NCBI RefSeq assembly: GCF_022605165.1
Contig: NC_063073.1
Location: 1,240,001-1,304,000 of the forward strand
DNA: 64,000 nucleotides
Direction: 5' to 3'
Source: Purpureocillium takamizusanense
Taxonomy: Eukaryota; Ascomycota; Sordariomycetes; Hypocreales; Ophiocordycipitaceae
Shown: one piece after another, positions 59,446 to 64,000 of the stretch
How positions within the stretch are numbered: position 1 is the stretch's first letter
Layout of the letters: each line of letters starts with the position of its first letter
Translations under genes and position numbers: made by a program
The notes under the pieces: model-generated
Told to the model about the DNA's origin: nothing
What the model saw: the letters and a program-made list of their open reading frames with translations, nothing else
The model's database searches: none

Positions 59446-61013
59446 ATGGTGAGGGTCCGCACTTCTCGCCGCGTCTCCGGCCTGCGGCCAAGTGACTACG
59501 ATCACGAGATCGACCTGGTCAACCATGACGAGGCAGAGCTGGTGCAGGCCCAGAGCTCCGACGATGCGACACGAGGGGCCTCGACGAGCTCGCACCTGGC
59601 TTCCATTGCCGGACAGACGGAGCAGGACCAAGGGCTGCAGGCGGGCGAGCGGACGGGCAACACCTCTACCGCGACACAGCAATCGAGTCGCGACGAACTC
59701 ACCTTGGCCGAGGAACAGCTTCAACGAGACCGAAGCTTGCCCACAGAGGAGCTGCAGCACGAAGCCAGTCTGCCGCACCCCGCATTGCGCCCGTCGATTG
59801 AAGTCCAAGGTGTGTTATACGTCATCCCGGCATTGGTATGACATCTCTATCAAACGCGCCATGCTAAATGTGCCCCCCTTAGCTCCGACACCCGACGCAT
59901 TCAACGAGGCCAGCCACCGGATCATGCCCAAGAGACCTCGAGAAAAGCGAGAGACAGCCATAGACATTCTCTACGAAAACGAAAGAGGTGGCTTTCTCTG
60001 TGGCATTGCGCTCTTCTCGTCCCAGGCCCTCGGCGGACTGGACCCCCCAGCATGGAGTGCGTGCTCCTTGCCGTCTATGGCTTATTTGCGTCCATACGCG
60101 TGTGCTAACCCCTATTTCGACAGCCAATGCATACCATAAGACATCTCCCACGAGCATTCACACTGCGCAGGTCCCCGATCCCACCTGGGAATGGGTGTGG
60201 CCGGAGTGGCGCATCAACCACCAGGAAGGCATGGACGATGACGGTTGGGAGTACTCGTTTGCCTTTGGCAAGAAATTCTCGTGGCACGAGGCGCGGTGGT
60301 GGAACTCCTTCGTCCGCAGGCGAGCCTGGATTCGCAAAAGGGCCAAGAAAAGACTCGAAACAATACCCTCGGATCCTCAACTACTCAATACCGATTACTT
60401 CATCATCCGTCCGGCATCATATCGCAGTCGCACTTCCAACGGCACAAGTCTAGCTAGCAGCCGTGCCCCAAGCAAGCTTAGCTCGGCAGAAGCTTCCATT
60501 TCAGAGGCCGATGAGCCCCTGCCCGACATCGAGGACATCGAGACCTTGCTGCGGACTTTGCGTCTGGCCAGGATAGACCGCGAGAAGCGAGAGGCGGTTG
60601 AGAATTACGTCGAGCACGGCGCCGACTTGGAGGCGCTTCAACGCGAGATGCACGAGATCATGTCACTGTTCGTCTTTCAGGCTTCGCGAAAACAGCTTCT
60701 TGGTCATCTGATGCGAAAGCACGAAGAGACGGTGGCAAAACTGGCGGAGAAAGGGACGGAGAACAAAACCGGGTTGACGAAGCGCCGCGAGGCCCTCGAT
60801 GCCGCCATCACACATGCCCATGAGGAAGTCAAAAGATTATCATACTGGAGCGACATGAAGCAGATGGCCGAGAATGGCGAGCTGAGGAGCTCGCTGGAGG
60901 CGGAGCAGGGCTGGTATGATACCGACGCGTACCAAGGGTTGGATCAAAGCGGGCCGTCGGCACCCAACAGGGGCAAGCTGCCGGGCCCCAAGGGAAAGGA
61001 TCCCGCTTCGTAA
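59446..61013 (+). CDS. dysferlin-domain (peroxin/ferlin) protein, Spo73/Mug65-like, 475 aa
   Basis: Exons are 59446-59809, 59883-60056 and 60124-61013, in phase, giving 475 residues. The start is the ATG of MVRVRTSRR; the frame is open further upstream only through GTG. After a disordered N-terminal 130 residues, ILYENERGGFLCGIALFSS is the first part of a DysF domain. TWEWVWPEWRINHQ and GWEYSFAFGKKFSWHEARWW followed by RRRAWIRKR are the Trp/Arg-rich second part. DysF domains occur in yeast Pex30-32 and in Spo73, which extends the prospore membrane, and in fission-yeast Mug65. There is no reticulon-like membrane region, so the Spo73/Mug65 group fits better than Pex30. The C-terminal part is helical and charged, possibly a coiled coil at about 330-430. 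Confidence 0.85.
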
Positions 61014-61413
61014 TAGTATTGTCTATTGCCACTGTTCGGTTGTATACTCTGCTTTATTCTTCTATGCGGGATGCAAAAAGCCGTCATTCATGGTTTGCAC
61101 TGGAGGCTTCAAGGCGTCTGGTCTGTGGGTTCCTCCAGCCAAGTTGACTATTCGCATTGGGCATAGCAGGCGCAGATGAATCTTGAATAAAAAAACGAAG
61201 AGGGCCATTGCCTCCATTACACTCGAACGAAACCGTGGTAGAACGTTGGGTGTGATACCTGACTTTTGGGTGGCATTGCCGGTGTAGGGTACCCAGCAAC
61301 AAAGAAGAAATCTCGCGCACGTGACCCCCATCGTGGGCTTCCAGAACTACTGGAGCTTTCCAACGTCGACGGATTTACCTCACACAGACATCACCATGCC
61401 AACCTCATGACCA
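61014..61413. other. spacer between the dysferlin-domain and PPR genes
   Basis: This is a tandem spacer of 400 bases. It should hold the 3' end of the first gene and the promoter of the second. I see no named element. Confidence 0.55.
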
Positions 61414-63705
61414 ATGTCCTTGGGGATCAAGTCAATATGGAGGACTCGGTACACCGGCACGCCTGGAGTTTCTCTCCTTTGGAGAGCGGGCGCCCGCTCC
61501 AGAGCACCGGTGCTGGCGTACTCGACATCCCGATCCGCCGCCGCGACTGAGCCCCGATCCCCAACTGCGCCGGGGCCCGCCGTCGACATCGAGCCGCAAT
61601 CGCAGCTACGAGCCGAGATTGTACAGTCGAACCATTCCCGAAACCAGTTCCTTCGCAACGCCTTTCGTGCGGAGACGCCGACCATCGAGGAGGCTGTTTC
61701 GCGCAAGCTCGTCAGCTCGCCATTTGTGCCCATGGCAAGGGATTACCCGTCGCGCGCGGCCGTCAAGCACAGCCTGGCGTGGTGTCGTAAGATTGCGAGG
61801 GTCCAAGTCGGGTTCGACATCATATGGCAGCAATATGGGTCCAATACCCCGAGCTGGACGGACACATTCAACCTGCTCAAGAAGATGACGCCCAAGAGGA
61901 GTGAGGACCCAAACATGGCAGCGGTGCGCATCGTGCTACCCAAGTCGTGGGATCTTGCCGTCGGCGCTAAGAAGATTGAGTTTGTGGACTCGACGACCGG
62001 GCTCGCGGCCAAGCTGCGCGTCTCGGCGGACCACCAGAACCCCTCGGCCATTGTGCTGCGGGGCCAGAGCTCGGTGTTGGCCAAGGCGGTTGACGAGCTG
62101 ATTTCGGCGTGCGAGGACGTCGAGGTCTTCGAGCTCGGCGAGGTCGCGTCCTTTGACTACGAGATGAAGCGCCTGTGGCCCGCGATCGAGGATGCGCCCG
62201 ACGGGGGCTCGTCGCTGCCGGCGGGCAAGCTGGACAGCATCTGGGTGCACAAGGAGCTCCAGACGTATTGGATCGACAAGCCGTACGAGCAAACACCTCG
62301 GCCCACGTGTTGGACCAAGGAAACGTTCGAGTCCTACATCACGGCGCTTGTCTGCGGCCGTCTGCGGTCCCATCTCGCCATGCCCTTCTACAAGCAGGCC
62401 CGGAGGGACGGCAACCTCATCGACACCGACGGCATCAGAATCAGCCTCATTCTCAAAGCGTTCGAAGATCCGGCGGCTAAGGACTGCGTGACCCCCTCCG
62501 TTCTGAAGATGGCCATGGCGTTCATGGCTCACCGGGGCGGTCACCGAGCCTCAGCCGACCGCCTTTTCACTCTGGCGGAGGAGTGGGGCTTGCCCCTGGA
62601 TACGGATGCGTTCAACGTCATGCTGGATGGCTACGTCTCGAAGCGCGACGTGACATTCTTCCACAAGTTCCTCCAGAAGATGGAGGCGCGGTACTTTCAC
62701 CCCAACGCGAGAACGTGGCTGCTCTTCCTCAAGCTGGTGCAGAGAGACGACGAGAGGAGGCAGATCATCGTGGCCATGTACGACCTCGGCCTGTTCGAGG
62801 ACCCCGCGACGCGGCGCGGCATCGCGGAAACCATGGCGGGGTACGACTCGTACGCGGCGTTCAAGGCCGGGAAGAAGCTCGACATGTTCATGGCGGACCA
62901 GACAATGCGCTACGGCGAGGACTGGTTCACGGTGGGCGCACTCAATCTCATCTTGAAGGAGTTCTTCCGGTTCCACGGCAGCGACAGCTCCCGATTCGGC
63001 GACTTCAAGTCCCTCATAGAGCGGCAATCCGAGGACGGGCGTAGGGTCGACATCAGCACCATCAACCTCATCCTAGAATACTGCGCCGAGGCGCGGGACT
63101 GGAAGACGGCGCTGTGGGCCCTATCACGCATGGCGCCGTTCAGCTGTGAGCCTGATCACCGCACGTACCAGCTGCTCATCGCGCTCGCGGCCAACGCGCA
63201 GAGCCCCAACGCGCTCGGCGTCGCCTTTTTCTACGGCGTCATCGACCGCAAGCTGCGGGCCCCCGCGCGCAAGACCATGAGGCACGTGCTGCTCGACCAG
63301 AACCCCGCGTCGTTCTGGTCCCGCTTGCGGCCCAGCGTCTTCTCCCGCAGGATGGCCCGCACGCTCGAGAACAGCCCGGTCGGCCGCCCGGACAACGTCG
63401 TCGCCGGCATCGAGTGGGCCATCCTCGGCGTCTGCGACGGGTACAGGCCCGCCCGGCCCCTCGCCTCGGCGCTCGACGTCGCGTTCCGCACCATGGACCG
63501 CCCGCTGCACTGGCAGTTGAAACAGCGTCGCGAGCCGGGCGCCCGCCTGGAGGTCAGGGACTTTGCTGCCCGGCTCGTCGATCCCAAGGGTGCGCGACCA
63601 GCCATGATGGTGCATCTGGACGCGCGCTTCACCCCGGAGACGATGCTTCGCGACTGGTACGCCGCCGCCGCCACCTCCTCTCTTGCCGCCCTCTCACCCG
63701 TATGA
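61414..63705 (+). CDS. mitochondrial pentatricopeptide-repeat protein, 763 aa
   Basis: A single-exon gene of 763 residues. Residues 1-45 are rich in Arg, Ser and Ala and lack acidic residues after a hydrophobic start (MSLGIKSIWRTRYTG), as in a mitochondrial presequence. The middle (about 170-270) is a mixed alpha/beta region, with FDSTTGL-like strands and AIVLRGQSSVLAKAVDELI, resembling a KH-like fold. From about 310 onward are helical repeats of PPR type: DTDAFNVMLDGYVSKRD, NARTWLLFLKLV, DISTINLILEYCAEARDWKTAL and DHRTYQLLIALAANAQ. PPR proteins bind organellar RNA and control processing or translation. Which transcript this one binds cannot be told. An upstream ATG at 61407 is in another frame. 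Confidence is good for the class. Confidence 0.85.
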   Translation: MSLGIKSIWRTRYTGTPGVSLLWRAGARSRAPVLAYSTSRSAAATEPRSPTAPGPAVDIEPQSQLRAEIVQSNHSRNQFLRNAFRAETPTIEEAVSRKLVSSPFVPMARDYPSRAAVKHSLAWCRKIARVQVGFDIIWQQYGSNTPSWTDTFNLLKKMTPKRSEDPNMAAVRIVLPKSWDLAVGAKKIEFVDSTTGLAAKLRVSADHQNPSAIVLRGQSSVLAKAVDELISACEDVEVFELGEVASFDYEMKRLWPAIEDAPDGGSSLPAGKLDSIWVHKELQTYWIDKPYEQTPRPTCWTKETFESYITALVCGRLRSHLAMPFYKQARRDGNLIDTDGIRISLILKAFEDPAAKDCVTPSVLKMAMAFMAHRGGHRASADRLFTLAEEWGLPLDTDAFNVMLDGYVSKRDVTFFHKFLQKMEARYFHPNARTWLLFLKLVQRDDERRQIIVAMYDLGLFEDPATRRGIAETMAGYDSYAAFKAGKKLDMFMADQTMRYGEDWFTVGALNLILKEFFRFHGSDSSRFGDFKSLIERQSEDGRRVDISTINLILEYCAEARDWKTALWALSRMAPFSCEPDHRTYQLLIALAANAQSPNALGVAFFYGVIDRKLRAPARKTMRHVLLDQNPASFWSRLRPSVFSRRMARTLENSPVGRPDNVVAGIEWAILGVCDGYRPARPLASALDVAFRTMDRPLHWQLKQRREPGARLEVRDFAARLVDPKGARPAMMVHLDARFTPETMLRDWYAAAATSSLAALSPV

Positions 63706-64000
63706 TCGTGATGAAACGACGACCCCGGCGGCATCACCCAGCCCACTGCGCCGTCTCTTACCGAGGGAGGCCTGAGCGAGTGGTACAAAGTACCCCGTCA
63801 TGGTGGTGGTGCAAGCCAGCGAGCCGAATAATCTGGTCATTCGTACTGGGTCCTGTAACAAAAAGCGACCTCTTATGTACAATACACACGATATCAATCA
63901 CCGATAGATAGACGATACCCCCTCCCAGCATGCACCCTTAGAACTTGACCAACACACACATACACACACACACACCTCTAGAACAGAAAACATTTTGAAA
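63706..64000. other. 3' region after the PPR gene
   Basis: It holds one TACAAAGTA form of the dispersed motif (63784-63792) and a CA microsatellite at 63952-63975. No gene is seen before the window ends. Confidence 0.6.
63952..63975. repeat. (CA)n microsatellite
   Basis: About twelve CA units, interrupted once by T, near the window end. Confidence 0.9.

Overview
The window is nuclear DNA of a filamentous ascomycete, most likely a GC-rich sordariomycete (Hypocreales is my best guess from protein similarity recalled from memory; no search was run). Genes are split by short introns (about 50-170 bases) with GT..AG ends and CTAAC/CTGAC-type branch points. Leaders are long and pyrimidine-rich. 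Most products are conserved eukaryotic housekeeping proteins in a typically fungal form. I see no tRNA, rRNA, CRISPR array, prokaryotic operon or intact transposon.

Layout. 1-11.8 kb: a small secreted cysteine-rich protein candidate (2233-2953, +), an Osh3-type oxysterol-binding protein (3832-6937, -), and a decayed 5-oxoprolinase/hydantoinase-B relic (8783-10150, -). 11.8-25.9 kb: a Gts1-like ArfGAP with UBA domain and NPF motifs (+), ornithine decarboxylase antizyme with a +1 frameshift site (+), HIS7 (-), a TFIIIC tau55/GTF3C6-like subunit (+), and VPS62 (+). 27-34.3 kb: two large unrecognised proteins (both -). 36.6-42.2 kb: a divergent ribosomal protein pair RPL10/RPL30 and a coiled-coil protein (+). 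42.2-48.2 kb: a 6 kb gap with no convincing gene. 48.2-63.7 kb: VAC7 (+), DIM1 (-), PRP6 (+), a small calcofluor-hypersensitivity/LEA-like protein (-), a dysferlin-domain Spo73/Mug65-like protein (+), and a mitochondrial PPR protein (+).

The genes do not form a pathway cluster. Loose themes are endomembrane lipid and traffic (OSH3, ArfGAP, VPS62, VAC7, dysferlin-domain protein) and RNA/ribosome biogenesis (TFIIIC subunit, RPL10, RPL30, DIM1, PRP6). Divergent pairs that probably share promoters are HIS7/TFIIIC subunit, RPL10/RPL30 and DIM1/PRP6.

The most interesting items are four. The antizyme shift site TCC-TGA lies inside a perfect 7-bp inverted repeat. The small secreted protein is cut into several small exons. 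A 9-base motif, TACGAAGTA, recurs in spacers far above chance. OSH3 appears to need a GC-AG first intron. Exon joins were worked out by hand from frame and splice signals and have not been checked against transcripts.
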